Shown one piece after another: positions 40,307 through 50,863 of a stretch of DNA of 64,000 nt (positions are counted from its first letter, which is position 1; each line of letters opens with the position of its first letter). A program made the translations under genes and the position numbers. Location: assembly GCA_000307305.1 (NCBI GenBank), contig DF158883.1, positions 248,001-312,000 on the forward strand. The letters are read 5' to 3'. The DNA is from Enterobacteriaceae bacterium B14 (GTDB taxonomy: Bacteria; Pseudomonadota; Gammaproteobacteria; Enterobacterales; Enterobacteriaceae). The notes under the pieces are model-generated. The model was not told where the DNA came from, did no database searches, and saw only the letters and a program-made list of their open reading frames with translations.

Positions 40307-41455
40307 TTGATAAAGTCAGCGCTACTGGTTCTGGAAGACGGAACCCAATTCCACGGTCGAGCCATTGGGGCAGAGGGTACGGCAGTGGGGGAAGTGGTCT
40401 TCAATACGTCGATGACCGGATACCAAGAAATTCTCACTGATCCTTCCTACTCCCGCCAAATCGTTACTCTCACTTATCCTCATATCGGCAATGTCGGCAC
40501 TAACTCTTCTGATGAAGAATCCTCTTCAGTTCACGCCCAAGGGCTTATCATTCGCGACCTTCCACTGATTGCTAGCAACTACCGCAATCAAGAGGGGCTG
40601 TCTGATTATCTGAAGCGCCACGGCATTGTTGCTATCGCCGATATTGATACTCGCAAACTGACCCGTTTGCTACGAGAAAAAGGGGCGCAGAACGGCTGTA
40701 TTATCGCCGGAGATAACCCTGATGCGGCATTGGCACTGGAAAAAGCGAAAGCGTTTCCAGGCTTGAAAGGGATGGATTTAGCGAAAGAAGTGACCACCAA
40801 AGAGAATTATCGCTGGTTACAAGGGAGTTGGACGTTAGAAGGTGAACTGCCTGCGGCAAAACAGGCTGAAGAGCTGCCTTTCCATGTTGTTGCTTACGAC
40901 TACGGTGTGAAACGTAATATTCTGCGTATGCTGGTGGATAGAGGCTGCCGCCTGACGGTGGTTCCCGCACAGACTCCCGCAGAAGAGGTATTAAGCCTCA
41001 ACCCAGATGGTATCTTCCTCTCCAATGGCCCAGGCGATCCAGAACCTTGTGATTACGCCATCAAAGCCATTAAAACGTTCTTAGAGACAGACATTCCTGT
41101 CTTTGGTATCTGCTTAGGGCATCAGCTATTGGCACTGGCATCAGGTGCGCGCACCTTAAAGATGAAGTTTGGTCATCATGGCGGTAACCATCCAGTGAAA
41201 GATATTGATGCAGATCGCGTCATGATCACGGCACAAAACCACGGTTTTGCCGTAGATGAAGATTCTTTGCCAAATACGTTGAGAGCAACGCACAAGTCTC
41301 TGTTTGATGGCTCCCTGCAAGGGTTACACCGCACGGACAAACCGGCATTCAGCTTTCAAGGGCACCCAGAAGCGAGCCCCGGCCCGCACGATGCTGCACC
41401 GCTGTTCGATCACTTCATCGAACTTATCAAAATCTATCGCAGCAACACCAAATAA
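40307..41455 (+). CDS. carA: Carbamoyl-phosphate synthase small (glutaminase) chain
   Basis: CarA takes ammonia from glutamine and passes it to CarB for carbamoyl phosphate, needed for both arginine and pyrimidines. The 382 residues equal the E. coli length from a TTG start, with GGAGGGTG just upstream; E. coli carA also uses TTG. The class I amidotransferase domain has the nucleophile in [14 protein letters not shown] (Cys269) and the His/Glu in [13 protein letters not shown]. Confidence 0.97.
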   Translation: MIKSALLVLEDGTQFHGRAIGAEGTAVGEVVFNTSMTGYQEILTDPSYSRQIVTLTYPHIGNVGTNSSDEESSSVHAQGLIIRDLPLIASNYRNQEGLSDYLKRHGIVAIADIDTRKLTRLLREKGAQNGCIIAGDNPDAALALEKAKAFPGLKGMDLAKEVTTKENYRWLQGSWTLEGELPAAKQAEELPFHVVAYDYGVKRNILRMLVDRGCRLTVVPAQTPAEEVLSLNPDGIFLSNGPGDPEPCDYAIKAIKTFLETDIPVFGICLGHQLLALASGARTLKMKFGHHGGNHPVKDIDADRVMITAQNHGFAVDEDSLPNTLRATHKSLFDGSLQGLHRTDKPAFSFQGHPEASPGPHDAAPLFDHFIELIKIYRSNTK

Positions 41456-41478
41456 GCCGCTAACAGGAGCTACTGAGA

Positions 41479-44400
41479 ATGCCAAAACGTACTGATATAA
41501 AAAGCATCCTGATTTTAGGCGCTGGCCCTATCGTTATTGGGCAAGCGTGCGAGTTCGACTACTCCGGCGCACAGGCGTGTAAAGCGCTGCGCGAAGAGGG
41601 TTACCGCGTCGTGCTGGTGAACTCTAACCCAGCTACGATTATGACCGACCCAGAAATGGCAGATGCAACCTACATTGAGCCGATTCACTGGGAAGTTGTA
41701 CGTAAAATTATCGAAAAAGAGCGCCCAGATGCGGTTCTGCCAACTATGGGTGGACAAACCGCGCTGAACTGCGCGTTAGAGTTAGAGCGCAATGGCGTAC
41801 TGGAAGAGTTCGGTGTCACCATGATCGGTGCCACGGCAGATGCCATCGATAAAGCCGAAGATCGCCGCCGTTTCGATCAAGCAATGAAGAAAATTGGCTT
41901 GGATACGGCTCGTTCCGGTATTGCACACACTATGGAAGAAGCATTTGCCGTCGCTGCTGATGTTGGCTTCCCTTGCATCATTCGTCCTTCTTTTACGATG
42001 GGTGGCACCGGTGGTGGGATCGCCTATAACCGCGAAGAGTTTGAAGAGATTTGTACACGCGGTCTCGATCTCTCCCCAACCAACGAACTACTCATCGACG
42101 AATCACTGATCGGTTGGAAAGAGTATGAGATGGAAGTGGTGCGGGATAAGAACGATAACTGCATCATCGTCTGCTCTATCGAAAACTTTGATGCGATGGG
42201 GATCCATACCGGCGACTCCATCACTGTCGCGCCAGCTCAAACCCTCACCGATAAAGAGTATCAGGTGATGCGTAACGCCTCGATGGCAGTGCTGCGTGAA
42301 ATCGGCGTTGAAACGGGCGGTTCGAATGTTCAGTTCTCCGTTAACCCGAAAAATGGCCGCCTGATCGTTATCGAAATGAACCCGCGCGTTTCCCGCTCTT
42401 CGGCGCTGGCCTCTAAAGCGACGGGTTTCCCTATCGCGAAAGTGGCAGCCAAACTGGCGGTGGGTTACACGCTGGATGAGCTAATGAATGATATTACCGG
42501 CGGGCGCACGCCAGCATCATTCGAGCCTTCTATCGATTATGTTGTGACCAAGATCCCTCGTTTCAACTTCGAGAAGTTTGCTGGTACCAATGACCGCCTA
42601 ACTACCCAGATGAAATCTGTGGGTGAAGTGATGGCGATTGGGCGTACCTTCCAAGAGTCTGTGCAAAAAGCGTTGCGCGGCCTTGAAGTCGGCGTGAGCG
42701 GGTTTGACCCGAAAGTCAGCCTTGATGATCCAGAAGCATTGACCCAAATTCGTCGTGAGCTGAAAGACGCGGGTTCTGACCGCATTTGGTACATCGCGGA
42801 CGCCTTCCGTTCTGGCCTCTCTATCGACGGAATCTTTAACCTCACCAATATTGACCGCTGGTTCTTGGTGCAGATTGAAGAGCTTGTTCGTCTAGAAGAT
42901 CACGTGGCTGAACAAGGCGCATCGTGCCTCACATTCGATTTCCTACGGACGCTGAAACGCAAAGGTTTTGCCGATGCACGCTTGGCGAAGCTGGCTGGTG
43001 TTAGCGAAACCGAGGTGCGTAAACTGCGTTATAAGCTGGGCTTGCATCCGGTTTACAAGCGTGTGGATACCTGCGCTGCGGAATTCTCGACCGACACGGC
43101 TTATATGTACTCTACGTATGAAGAAGAGTGCGAAGCCAACCCAACCAGCGGGACACCAAAAATCATGGTGTTGGGCGGGGGCCCTAACCGTATTGGGCAG
43201 GGGATTGAGTTCGATTACTGCTGTGTACACGCTTCGTTAGCACTGCGTGAAGATGGTTATGAAACCATCATGGTCAACTGCAACCCAGAAACGGTATCTA
43301 CCGATTACGATACTTCTGACCGACTCTACTTTGAGTCTGTCACGTTAGAAGACGTGCTGGAAATCGTGCGTGTCGAAAAACCGGAAGGGGTTATCGTACA
43401 GTACGGCGGGCAAACGCCGCTGAAATTGGCGCGTGAGCTAGAAGCTGCGGGTGTGCCTATTATCGGTACTAGCCCAGATGCTATCGACCGTGCAGAAGAC
43501 CGCGAGCGCTTCCAATTGGCAGTGAATCGCCTTGGGCTTAAGCAGCCAGCGAATGCCACTGTAAGCACGATCGAACAGGCAATAGAGAAGGCAAGCGGTA
43601 TCGGCTATCCGCTGGTAGTGCGTCCATCCTATGTCTTGGGTGGACGTGCGATGGAAATTGTTTATGACGATGCTGACCTGCGTCGCTATTTCCAGAATGC
43701 GGTGAGCGTCTCTAACGATGCGCCAGTGCTGCTGGATCACTTCCTTGATGATGCTATCGAAGTCGATGTTGACGCTATCTGCGACGGTGAACGCGTGCTG
43801 ATTGGCGGCATTATGGAGCACATAGAACAAGCAGGGGTTCACTCTGGTGATTCAGCCTGTTCTCTACCAGCTTATACGCTCAGCCAAGAGATTCAGGACA
43901 CCATGCGGCGCCAAGTTGAGAGCTTAGCTTTTGAGCTGGGGGTTCGTGGTTTGATGAATGCCCAGTTTGCGGTGAAAGATAACGAAGTTTACCTGATTGA
44001 AGTCAACCCACGTGCTGCGCGTACTGTGCCGTTTGTTTCTAAAGCGACAGGCGTACAACTAGCAAAAGTGGCGGCACGCGTTATGGCAGGTAAGACGCTG
44101 GCAGAGCAAGGTGTTACCAAAGAAGTGATTCCTCCGTACTACTCAGTGAAAGAGGTGGTACTGCCGTTTAACAAATTCCCTGGTGTAGACCCAATCTTAG
44201 GGCCAGAAATGCGCTCGACGGGTGAAGTGATGGGCGTAGGCCGTACCTTTGCGGAAGCGTTCTCCAAGGCGATGCTGGGCAGCCAGTCCCGCATGGTTAA
44301 GTCAGGCCGCGCGCTGCTCTCCGTCCGTGAAGGGGATAAAGGCCGTGTAGTTGATTTAGCCGCTAAGCTGCTGAAGCACGGTTTTGAACTGGATGCGACG

Positions 44401-44703
44401 CACGGCACGGCTATCGTATTAGGCGAAGCGGGTATTAACCCTCGCTTAGTGAATAAGGTGCACGAAGGCCGTCCACATATTCAAGATCGTATCAAGAATG
44501 GCGAATATAACTACATCGTGAACACGACGGAAGGGCGCCAAGCGATTGAAGATTCGAAGCTGATTCGCCGCAGTGCTCTGCGCTATAAAGTGCACTATGA
44601 CACGACCATGAATGGCGGTTTTGCGACAGCGATGGCACTGAATGCCAATGCGACAGATCGCGTTATCTCAGTACAAGAGATGCACGAGCAGTTAAAAGGC
44701 TAA
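41479..44703 (+). CDS. carB: Carbamoyl-phosphate synthase large chain
   Basis: CarB makes carbamoyl phosphate from bicarbonate, ammonia and two ATP. The 1074 residues comprise two homologous ATP-grasp halves ([19 protein letters not shown] at 13-31 and [19 protein letters not shown] at about 561-579), an oligomerisation domain between them and a C-terminal regulatory domain (about 936-1074) that binds UMP and ornithine. It starts 23 bp after carA. Confidence 0.98.
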   Translation: MPKRTDIKSILILGAGPIVIGQACEFDYSGAQACKALREEGYRVVLVNSNPATIMTDPEMADATYIEPIHWEVVRKIIEKERPDAVLPTMGGQTALNCALELERNGVLEEFGVTMIGATADAIDKAEDRRRFDQAMKKIGLDTARSGIAHTMEEAFAVAADVGFPCIIRPSFTMGGTGGGIAYNREEFEEICTRGLDLSPTNELLIDESLIGWKEYEMEVVRDKNDNCIIVCSIENFDAMGIHTGDSITVAPAQTLTDKEYQVMRNASMAVLREIGVETGGSNVQFSVNPKNGRLIVIEMNPRVSRSSALASKATGFPIAKVAAKLAVGYTLDELMNDITGGRTPASFEPSIDYVVTKIPRFNFEKFAGTNDRLTTQMKSVGEVMAIGRTFQESVQKALRGLEVGVSGFDPKVSLDDPEALTQIRRELKDAGSDRIWYIADAFRSGLSIDGIFNLTNIDRWFLVQIEELVRLEDHVAEQGASCLTFDFLRTLKRKGFADARLAKLAGVSETEVRKLRYKLGLHPVYKRVDTCAAEFSTDTAYMYSTYEEECEANPTSGTPKIMVLGGGPNRIGQGIEFDYCCVHASLALREDGYETIMVNCNPETVSTDYDTSDRLYFESVTLEDVLEIVRVEKPEGVIVQYGGQTPLKLARELEAAGVPIIGTSPDAIDRAEDRERFQLAVNRLGLKQPANATVSTIEQAIEKASGIGYPLVVRPSYVLGGRAMEIVYDDADLRRYFQNAVSVSNDAPVLLDHFLDDAIEVDVDAICDGERVLIGGIMEHIEQAGVHSGDSACSLPAYTLSQEIQDTMRRQVESLAFELGVRGLMNAQFAVKDNEVYLIEVNPRAARTVPFVSKATGVQLAKVAARVMAGKTLAEQGVTKEVIPPYYSVKEVVLPFNKFPGVDPILGPEMRSTGEVMGVGRTFAEAFSKAMLGSQSRMVKSGRALLSVREGDKGRVVDLAAKLLKHGFELDATHGTAIVLGEAGINPRLVNKVHEGRPHIQDRIKNGEYNYIVNTTEGRQAIEDSKLIRRSALRYKVHYDTTMNGGFATAMALNANATDRVISVQEMHEQLKG

Positions 44704-44730
44704 CTCACTGTTTTTGTGATGAAGTTGCAT

Positions 44731-44759
44731 AAAGCGGCTCCCATTATGGGAGCCGCTTT
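44731..44759 (+). terminator. Hairpin terminator after carB
   Basis: A 13-bp perfect stem AAAGCGGCTCCCA/TGGGAGCCGCTTT with a TTA loop lies 27 bp after the stop. It is strong but followed by GCATTTGG rather than a T run. Confidence 0.7.
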
Positions 44760-44921
44760 GCATTTGGGGGATTGCGTTAGAGATATCCGGCATTAAACGT
44801 TTCTATACATGCTATTGATGTCATTCATCATCAATAAAAAGAGAGATACAACGTGAAAGATAATATTCAGAGACAACTTTATTTTCTCGATAAGTATTTT
44901 TCAGAGGTCATTTAAGTGCTA

Positions 44922-44949
44922 AATTTAATACTAAATATAGTATTAAATT
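44922..44949. promoter_or_regulatory. Operator palindrome of the toxin-antitoxin pair
   Basis: Twelve-base arms AATTTAATACTA/TAGTATTAAATT are separated by AATA. The repeat lies 11 bp before the antitoxin ATG, where type II antitoxins bind to repress their own operon. Confidence 0.75.
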
Positions 44950-44960
44950 GAGGTCTATTT

Positions 44961-45212
44961 ATGTCTATTCAACCCATATTCGCGAATTCAGCCATTAGCA
45001 TCAGCGATTTTAAAAAATCGCCCAATACAGCATTAAAAGAAGCCCATGGGCAACCTGTTGCTGTGTTAACTAACGGTAGGATTTCCGGCTACTACGTCTC
45101 CCCCGAAACTTGGGAAGTTCTTGCTGAGTATCTAGAAGATATAGAACTTGCAGACCTTGTCCGTTCCCGCATTGGGGGGAAACGTATCAAAGTAAATCTG
45201 GATGAGTTATAG
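44961..45212 (+). CDS. Phd/YefM-family antitoxin (StbD/RelB type)
   Basis: An 83-residue protein with the Phd/YefM fold: SISDFKKSPNTALKEAHGQPVAVLTNGRISGYYVSPETWEVL gives the DNA-binding N-terminus, and the acidic C-terminal tail (EDIELADLVRSRIG) should wrap the toxin. It overlaps the toxin gene by 11 nt, antitoxin first, the normal type II order. With the palindrome upstream it probably autoregulates. No such pair lies at this joint in E. coli, so it is accessory. Confidence 0.88.
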   Translation: MSIQPIFANSAISISDFKKSPNTALKEAHGQPVAVLTNGRISGYYVSPETWEVLAEYLEDIELADLVRSRIGGKRIKVNLDEL

Positions 45213-45492
45213 ATTAGAATTTGAAGAAAATGCACTCAAAGAATTTAAAAAACTGACGTCCGCATTAAAAGAGCAGTTCAAAAAGAAACTGATATACATT
45301 TTGGCAAACCCTCACATCCCTGCTAATCGTCTTCGAGGGATGCCAGATTGTTATAAGATAAAACTAAAATCGTCGGGATATCGCCTTGTTTATAAGGTCA
45401 TCAACAATGAGGTTGTGGTTCTTGTTATTGCTGTAGGTAAACGGGAGCGCAGCGGCGTGTATGATTTGGCAAAAACAAGAAACTCATGTTAG
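45202..45492 (+). CDS. RelE/StbE-family mRNA-cleaving toxin
   Basis: A 96-residue basic protein with the RelE pattern: YRLEFEENALKEFKKLTSALKEQFKKKL, then RLRGMPDCYKIKLKSSGYRLVYKVINNEVVVLVIAVGKRERSGVYDLA. The lysine/arginine residues needed for ribosome-dependent cleavage in the family (KLKSSGYRLVY, GKRER) are kept and no stop or frameshift interrupts it. It is probably active. It is close to the StbE/RelE group seen on plasmids and chromosomes of enterobacteria. Confidence 0.9.
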   Translation: MSYRLEFEENALKEFKKLTSALKEQFKKKLIYILANPHIPANRLRGMPDCYKIKLKSSGYRLVYKVINNEVVVLVIAVGKRERSGVYDLAKTRNSC

Positions 45493-45632
45493 TCAACGGA
45501 TCTCCCCCCGCAGATTAAAATTTTTTCAATTTCATTTTTTTTTCCAAATAGCAGTATATTATCCTTCCATGCCAAAATATATCCCAGCAAATTATATATG
45601 ATTAATATCATTTCCTGTGCGATGAGACTCAT

Positions 45633-46208
45633 ATGATCCTTATTATCTATGCACACCCCTATCCTCGACATTCACATGCAAATCAGTTGCTTCTGCAGTC
45701 GGTTGAAACACTTGATGGGGTAAAAATTCGCTCCCTCTACGATCTCTATCCTGAGTTCAGTATTGATGTCGCGGCAGAACAGAACGCGTTAAGAGAAGCC
45801 AATCTCATTATCTTACAGCACCCTTTGCACTGGTATAGCGTGCCACCACTGTTGAAATTGTGGATGGATAAAGTGCTGGAGCATGGATGGGCTTATGGGC
45901 AAGGTGGGAACGCCCTGCGGGGTAAGGATCTCTTATGGGCAGTCACATCAGGGGGGGATGATCGTCATTTTGCGTTAGGTGACAATCCTGGATTTGCTGT
46001 GCTGTCACAGCCGATTCAGGCAACGGCACTGTATTGCGGCATGAATTGGCTACCTTACTTTGCGGTGCATAACACCTTTATCTGCGATGCTAACAGTATC
46101 ACTCATGCCAGCATACGCTACCGTGAGTTGCTACAGCGTTACTTAGTCGAAAAAAACCATACTCTACCTCCTTTAACCTCGCCAGAAGAGATCATACTGA
46201 ATGGATAA
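45633..46208 (+). CDS. kefF: Glutathione-regulated potassium-efflux ancillary protein KefF
   Basis: KefF is a flavodoxin-fold quinone reductase that binds KefC and is needed for its full activity. The 191 residues (176 in E. coli) include [20 protein letters not shown] (FMN loop) and [28 protein letters not shown], the family signature. The last 8 nt overlap kefC. The C-terminus is about 15 residues longer than in E. coli. Confidence 0.95.
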   Translation: MILIIYAHPYPRHSHANQLLLQSVETLDGVKIRSLYDLYPEFSIDVAAEQNALREANLIILQHPLHWYSVPPLLKLWMDKVLEHGWAYGQGGNALRGKDLLWAVTSGGDDRHFALGDNPGFAVLSQPIQATALYCGMNWLPYFAVHNTFICDANSITHASIRYRELLQRYLVEKNHTLPPLTSPEEIILNG

Positions 46209-48036
46209 CCATCACATCATGGTTGAAGGGCTTATTTATCTCGGCTCTGCTGCGCTTTTTGTCCCCGTTGCAGTGCGTTTGGGGCTAGGCTCGGTACTCG
46301 GTTATCTCATTGCTGGCTGCATCATCGGTCCTTGGGGTATGAAGTTGGTATCTGATGCAGAATCCATTCTGAGCTTCGCTGAGATCGGCGTGGTGCTAAT
46401 GCTATTCGTCATTGGCTTAGAGCTCGATCCTAAACGGCTTTGGACGATGCGAGCCTCGGTATTTGGTGGCGGTAGTATCCAGATGCTTGCCTGCGGTACC
46501 GTACTGAGTCTGTTCTGCTATCTACTGGGGTTAGAGTTACGTGTTGCCATATTGGCAGGGCTAACACTCTCACTCTCCTCTACGGCTATCGCCATGCAGG
46601 CGATGAATGAACGTAATATTACTACCAGCCAAGTTGGGCGTAGTGCCTTCTCTGCGCTACTGTTTCAGGATATCGCGGCAATCCCTCTGATCGCGATGGT
46701 GCCACTACTGGCAGACAATAACGCCACTACTTCTCTGTTCGCCTTTACGCTTTCTGCGGCAAAAGTGGTGGGCGTACTGGTTATCGTGGTATTGCTGGGG
46801 CGTTATGTAACGCGCCCATTGCTGCATTTCGTGGCCCGTTCAGGTATGCGGGAAGTGTTTAGCGCAGTGGCGCTCTTTCTCGTATTTGGCTTCGGTATGC
46901 TGGTGGAGATGGCGGGTCTATCGATGGCGATGGGGGCATTTCTCGCAGGTGTTTTACTGGCGAGTTCGGAATATCGTCACGCACTGGAAAGTGACATTCA
47001 ACCCTTTAAGGGCCTGCTACTTGGGTTGTTCTTTATCGGTGTCGGTATGTCGATTGATTTCGGCACCCTGTTTCGCCACACGATGCTGGTGGTGGTTATC
47101 TTGATCGGTTTCCTAACACTAAAAGGCATTTTGCTGTGGCTGATTGCCCCGACGTTGGGCATTCCTCGCCAACATTGGGGATTGTTTGCCATCTTGCTGG
47201 GGCAGGGAAGTGAGTTTGCGTTTGTCGTTATTGGTGCGGCACAGGGGGCGGGGATTATCCCTTCCCTCTGGGCGAAAGAGCTGATTCTTTCGGTTGCTCT
47301 CTCAATGATGATGACACCGCTATTACTATTAATAGCATCGCGCCTTGAACGGGCAGAAACCGAAGGTCGCCCACAGGATACGATAGACGATGAGGGGGCC
47401 AGTGTGATCATTGCCGGATTTGGTCGCTTTGGCCAAATAGCGGGGCGCTTGCTCTTGGCAAACGGCATTCATACTGTAGTACTCGACAATGACCCTGACC
47501 ACATTGAGACGCTAAGAAAATTTGGCTCAAAAGTATTTTATGGCGATGCGACAAGGCTGGATCTGCTTGAGTCTGCGGGGGCAGCAAAGGCGAAAATTTT
47601 AATCAACGCAATTGACGATCCAGAAACCAACCTACAGCTTACCGACTTGGTTCAAGAGCACTTCCCACATATAAAAATTATTGCTCGCGCACGCGATGTC
47701 GATCACTACTTTATGTTGCGTAGAAGGGGGATTGAAGCGCCAGAGAGGGAGCTTTTCGAAGGTTCTTTACGCATTGGGCGTCAAGTCTTGGAGTTGATGG
47801 GGTTTGACCCTTACGAAGCGAGAGAGAAAGCAGATACTTTTCGGCGCTATAACTTGAAAATGTTGGAAGAACGAGTGGACGATCACGAAGACACCGAACT
47901 TTGGATTGCCAGTGTCAAACGGGCTAAAGAGCACTTAGAAGAGGCGATAGAGCAAGATCGCATTAAGTTCACAACCGTTCAGCAATCGGGCTGGCGTGGT
48001 GAACTTAATGAGAACATACCAGACGAGCGGCCTTAG
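46201..48036 (+). CDS. kefC: Glutathione-gated K+ efflux system KefC
   Basis: KefC exports potassium, acidifying the cytoplasm to protect against electrophiles; glutathione keeps it closed. The 611 residues have a CPA2 antiporter domain of about 12-13 helices (1-380, with the regulatory loop-like [10 protein letters not shown]) and a KTN/RCK nucleotide-binding domain (about 400-520; [32 protein letters not shown]). It is coupled with kefF by an 8-nt overlap and convergent with a LysE-type gene. Confidence 0.96.
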   Translation: MDNHHIMVEGLIYLGSAALFVPVAVRLGLGSVLGYLIAGCIIGPWGMKLVSDAESILSFAEIGVVLMLFVIGLELDPKRLWTMRASVFGGGSIQMLACGTVLSLFCYLLGLELRVAILAGLTLSLSSTAIAMQAMNERNITTSQVGRSAFSALLFQDIAAIPLIAMVPLLADNNATTSLFAFTLSAAKVVGVLVIVVLLGRYVTRPLLHFVARSGMREVFSAVALFLVFGFGMLVEMAGLSMAMGAFLAGVLLASSEYRHALESDIQPFKGLLLGLFFIGVGMSIDFGTLFRHTMLVVVILIGFLTLKGILLWLIAPTLGIPRQHWGLFAILLGQGSEFAFVVIGAAQGAGIIPSLWAKELILSVALSMMMTPLLLLIASRLERAETEGRPQDTIDDEGASVIIAGFGRFGQIAGRLLLANGIHTVVLDNDPDHIETLRKFGSKVFYGDATRLDLLESAGAAKAKILINAIDDPETNLQLTDLVQEHFPHIKIIARARDVDHYFMLRRRGIEAPERELFEGSLRIGRQVLELMGFDPYEAREKADTFRRYNLKMLEERVDDHEDTELWIASVKRAKEHLEEAIEQDRIKFTTVQQSGWRGELNENIPDERP

Positions 48037-48064
48037 TGCCGCTCTAACCCGTTTTTAATCTCAT

Positions 48065-48679
48065 TTAGCCCAGTGCGACTTTGATCCCTAAAGCAATCAA
48101 TACACCACCCAGAAGTTTGTCGACGACCTTCTGGGCTTTTGCCAACCCTTTTCGTACAGGCGCACTTTGAATTAGAAAGACTAAAATTGGCCACCAGATA
48201 ACGGAGAGAATAAGGATAATCGAGGCATACCACAGCTTCTCGCCGACACTAGAATCAATGCTTAGCACCTGTGTGAACACGGAGAGAAAAAACAGCGTAG
48301 CCTTAGGATTAAGCAGATTACAGAGATAACCCTGCATAAACGCGCGCTTGTAGCTTGTCTCCTGCTGCGTCGTGTTCGAGAGGTCCATCTTGCTATCTCC
48401 ACGAGAAAATAGGGCATGAAAGCCAATCCAGATAAGGTATGCCGCACCTGCGTATTTCAGTAGGTTAAATAACCACGGTGTCGTGGTAATCACTACGGCA
48501 AGGCCCGCAACACAGTAAGACATGTGTGTGGCGACACCAAGAATCACACCCAGGGATGTCATTAATGCAACGGGGCGGCGATAACGTGCCGCATTCTTGA
48601 TTACCAGAAAAAAGTCAGGCCCTGGAGACAGCATACCCAGTGTCGCGATGGTGATGACAAATAGCGAAGTTTCTAACAC
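48065..48679 (-). CDS. LysE/RhtB-family amino acid exporter
   Basis: A 204-residue inner-membrane protein with about six helices and the LysE-family start IATLGMLSPGPDFFLVIKNAARY (about 11-33). VATHMSYCVAGLAVVITTTPWLFNLLKYAGAAYLIWIG follows. It should export an amino acid such as threonine, homoserine or a related compound; I cannot choose which. It begins at the base after the rlhA stop, so the two form an operon. This gene is not at this joint in E. coli. Confidence 0.85.
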   Translation of the reverse strand: MLETSLFVITIATLGMLSPGPDFFLVIKNAARYRRPVALMTSLGVILGVATHMSYCVAGLAVVITTTPWLFNLLKYAGAAYLIWIGFHALFSRGDSKMDLSNTTQQETSYKRAFMQGYLCNLLNPKATLFFLSVFTQVLSIDSSVGEKLWYASIILILSVIWWPILVFLIQSAPVRKGLAKAQKVVDKLLGGVLIALGIKVALG

Positions 48680-50680
48680 TTAAGCATCCTTATTGGCATT
48701 TTTTGCCTGATGAGGTGTTTTCTTCTTTTTTGGCAGCGTTTTCATCAAATCGTCTGCCGAGATAGACGCCACAATACTGCCCGCTTGAGGCATCTTCAGA
48801 ATGTGGTTCTTAATCTTACCGATAACGTGCATCTCACAGGGTTTACAATCGAACTTCAGCGTTAGCACTTCGTCATTGTGAATCAGTTGCATCGGAGTAG
48901 CGCGCCCTTTCACACCTTGAACGCCTTTTGCCTGTTTTGGGCACAGATTAAAGGCGAAACGCAGGCAGTGTTTAGTGATCATCACCGGCACGTCACCTTT
49001 CTCTTCATGAGCTTCATAGGCTGCATCGATCAAGGAAACCCCGAAGCGATGATAGAAGTCTCTCGCCTTCTGGTTATACACGTTAGCTAAAAATGTCAGG
49101 TGAGTATCAGGGTAAACCGGAGGAGGGATGGAGACGGCTTTACGAGAGCCGCGCTGATACTGCGCAGTCCGAGCTTCGGTTAATGCCTCGATTGTGTCAC
49201 GACGTAGCGCGTTAAGCTGGGAGCTAGGAATAAAATAGGCCTCTGCCAAATCGACATTGATCTGGTTGGCGAAATAGAGGGTTTGGCCTAGCTTCGATAG
49301 CCCTTCTTTTAGCCCTTGAGTGGCTTTCTCAGGCTGATTGGCGGTAGCAAATTCACCGTCTAGCGCTTTGCTTACTGTGATCCCCTCTTCACTAATGGCA
49401 GTCAGCGTGATCTGTTGTGCATTGCCTGTTAACAGCAGATCGACAGCGATGCGTCGTTCGCTAGAAGTTTTGGTTAGCGCTTGCTGCCAGTTATGATCTA
49501 GATTGCGGTTTAACGGATGATGCGGGCGCAGCTTTTTAAATGCCTCTAACATCTCATTTGGGTAGACACGGTAGTGAAGCGGTTTTATCTGCTCCACTTT
49601 GCTGGCGCGAAAACCGACGATCTCCCGTTTGATCAATACGTTCAAGCCATCGCCGTTTGTCAGCGGCTCTTCCACCACCACATCTAAATAGTTTTTAGCG
49701 GTGTTGATGACTTCCCCAATCGGCAGGCCAATAAATTTTGGTGAGTCGAATGCACCGATATCACTCTTGCGTTGATTGACGAAGTAGTCGGTGCTGCCAC
49801 GGTGAAAGGTCTTATCCGGTGACGGGATAAAAAAGTGTTCGGTGCGCCCGCTGGAGGCACGTGCTAAACCGGGGCGTTGTTCTAAAATGGCATCGAGCTG
49901 CTGGCGATAATGTGCAGTGATATTTTTCACATAGCCCATGTCTTTGTAGCGGCCTTCGATCTTGAAAGAGCGCACACCGGCATCGACTAAAGCGCTTAAG
50001 TTTGCGCTCTGGTCATTATCCTTCATCGACAATAAGTGTTTATCATAGGCGACCACGCGGCCTTGATCATCTTTCAGCGTATAAGGTAGGCGGCAGGCTT
50101 GGGAGCAGTCGCCACGGTTTGCGCTGCGGCCTGTCTGTGCATGAGAGATATAGCACTGACCAGAGAAGGCCACACACAGTGCGCCATGAATAAAAAACTC
50201 TATCGAAGCATCGACGCTATGACAGATCGCCTTTATCTCCGTTAGATTCAGCTCACGGGCCAGAACTAACTGCGAGAAGCCCACGTCGGATAAAAACTTT
50301 GCTTTCTCGACGCTACGGATATCGGTTTGTGTGCTGGCATGCAGCTCGATAGGGGGAAGATCCAATTCCAGAACCCCCATATCCTGTACGATCAGTGCAT
50401 CAACACCGGCTTCATATAGCTGATGGATTAGGTGCCTTGCGGGCTCTAATTCATCATCATGCAAGATAGTGTTTAGGGTAACGAACACTTTGACGTAATA
50501 ACGATGCGCAAAGGCCACCAAATCGGCGATCTCTTTTAGTGTATTGCCTGCGTTATGGCGAGCGCCAAAACTAGGGCCACCAATATAAATAGCATCAGCA
50601 CCGTGGAGGATAGCTTCACGGGCAATGTCTACATCTTTTGCTGGGCTAAGCAACTCAATGTGATTATCTAAAAGGCGCAT
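48680..50680 (-). CDS. rlhA: 23S rRNA 5-hydroxycytidine C2501 synthase
   Basis: RlhA (formerly YdcP) hydroxylates C2501 of 23S rRNA and belongs to the U32 peptidase-like, prephenate-dependent enzymes. The 666 residues include ELLSPAKDVDIAREAILHGADAIYIGG at the N-terminus. A cysteine cluster that probably binds iron-sulfur lies around CVAFSGQCYISHAQTGRSANRGDCSQACR (about 169-197). A C-terminal Cys-rich segment (CLRFAFNLCPKQ, FDCKPCEMHVIGK) is also present. In E. coli the gene is elsewhere on the map. Confidence 0.93.
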   Translation of the reverse strand: MRLLDNHIELLSPAKDVDIAREAILHGADAIYIGGPSFGARHNAGNTLKEIADLVAFAHRYYVKVFVTLNTILHDDELEPARHLIHQLYEAGVDALIVQDMGVLELDLPPIELHASTQTDIRSVEKAKFLSDVGFSQLVLARELNLTEIKAICHSVDASIEFFIHGALCVAFSGQCYISHAQTGRSANRGDCSQACRLPYTLKDDQGRVVAYDKHLLSMKDNDQSANLSALVDAGVRSFKIEGRYKDMGYVKNITAHYRQQLDAILEQRPGLARASSGRTEHFFIPSPDKTFHRGSTDYFVNQRKSDIGAFDSPKFIGLPIGEVINTAKNYLDVVVEEPLTNGDGLNVLIKREIVGFRASKVEQIKPLHYRVYPNEMLEAFKKLRPHHPLNRNLDHNWQQALTKTSSERRIAVDLLLTGNAQQITLTAISEEGITVSKALDGEFATANQPEKATQGLKEGLSKLGQTLYFANQINVDLAEAYFIPSSQLNALRRDTIEALTEARTAQYQRGSRKAVSIPPPVYPDTHLTFLANVYNQKARDFYHRFGVSLIDAAYEAHEEKGDVPVMITKHCLRFAFNLCPKQAKGVQGVKGRATPMQLIHNDEVLTLKFDCKPCEMHVIGKIKNHILKMPQAGSIVASISADDLMKTLPKKKKTPHQAKNANKDA

Positions 50681-50792
50681 AAATCTTGAATGTATATGAA
50701 GGAGTGATTTTGTTGCACCATTGTAGACAGTAATGAGGGAGGAAAGCTATAGCCTTCATCTTTATCTGTTTTTTTATCTACTTACAGCTAAA

Positions 50793-50828
50793 TAAAAAAC
50801 CAGCCTCATGATTAAATAAGGCTGGTTT
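50793..50828 (-). terminator. Terminator of the chiP-chiQ-chb operon
   Basis: Read on the minus strand, AAACCAGCCT/AGGCTGGTTT (10 bp, 12-nt loop) is followed by a T run. It lies 36 bp after the chb stop. Confidence 0.88.
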
Positions 50829-50863
50829 GATACACATCTCATCACGCGAGTGAGAGGCTGATA

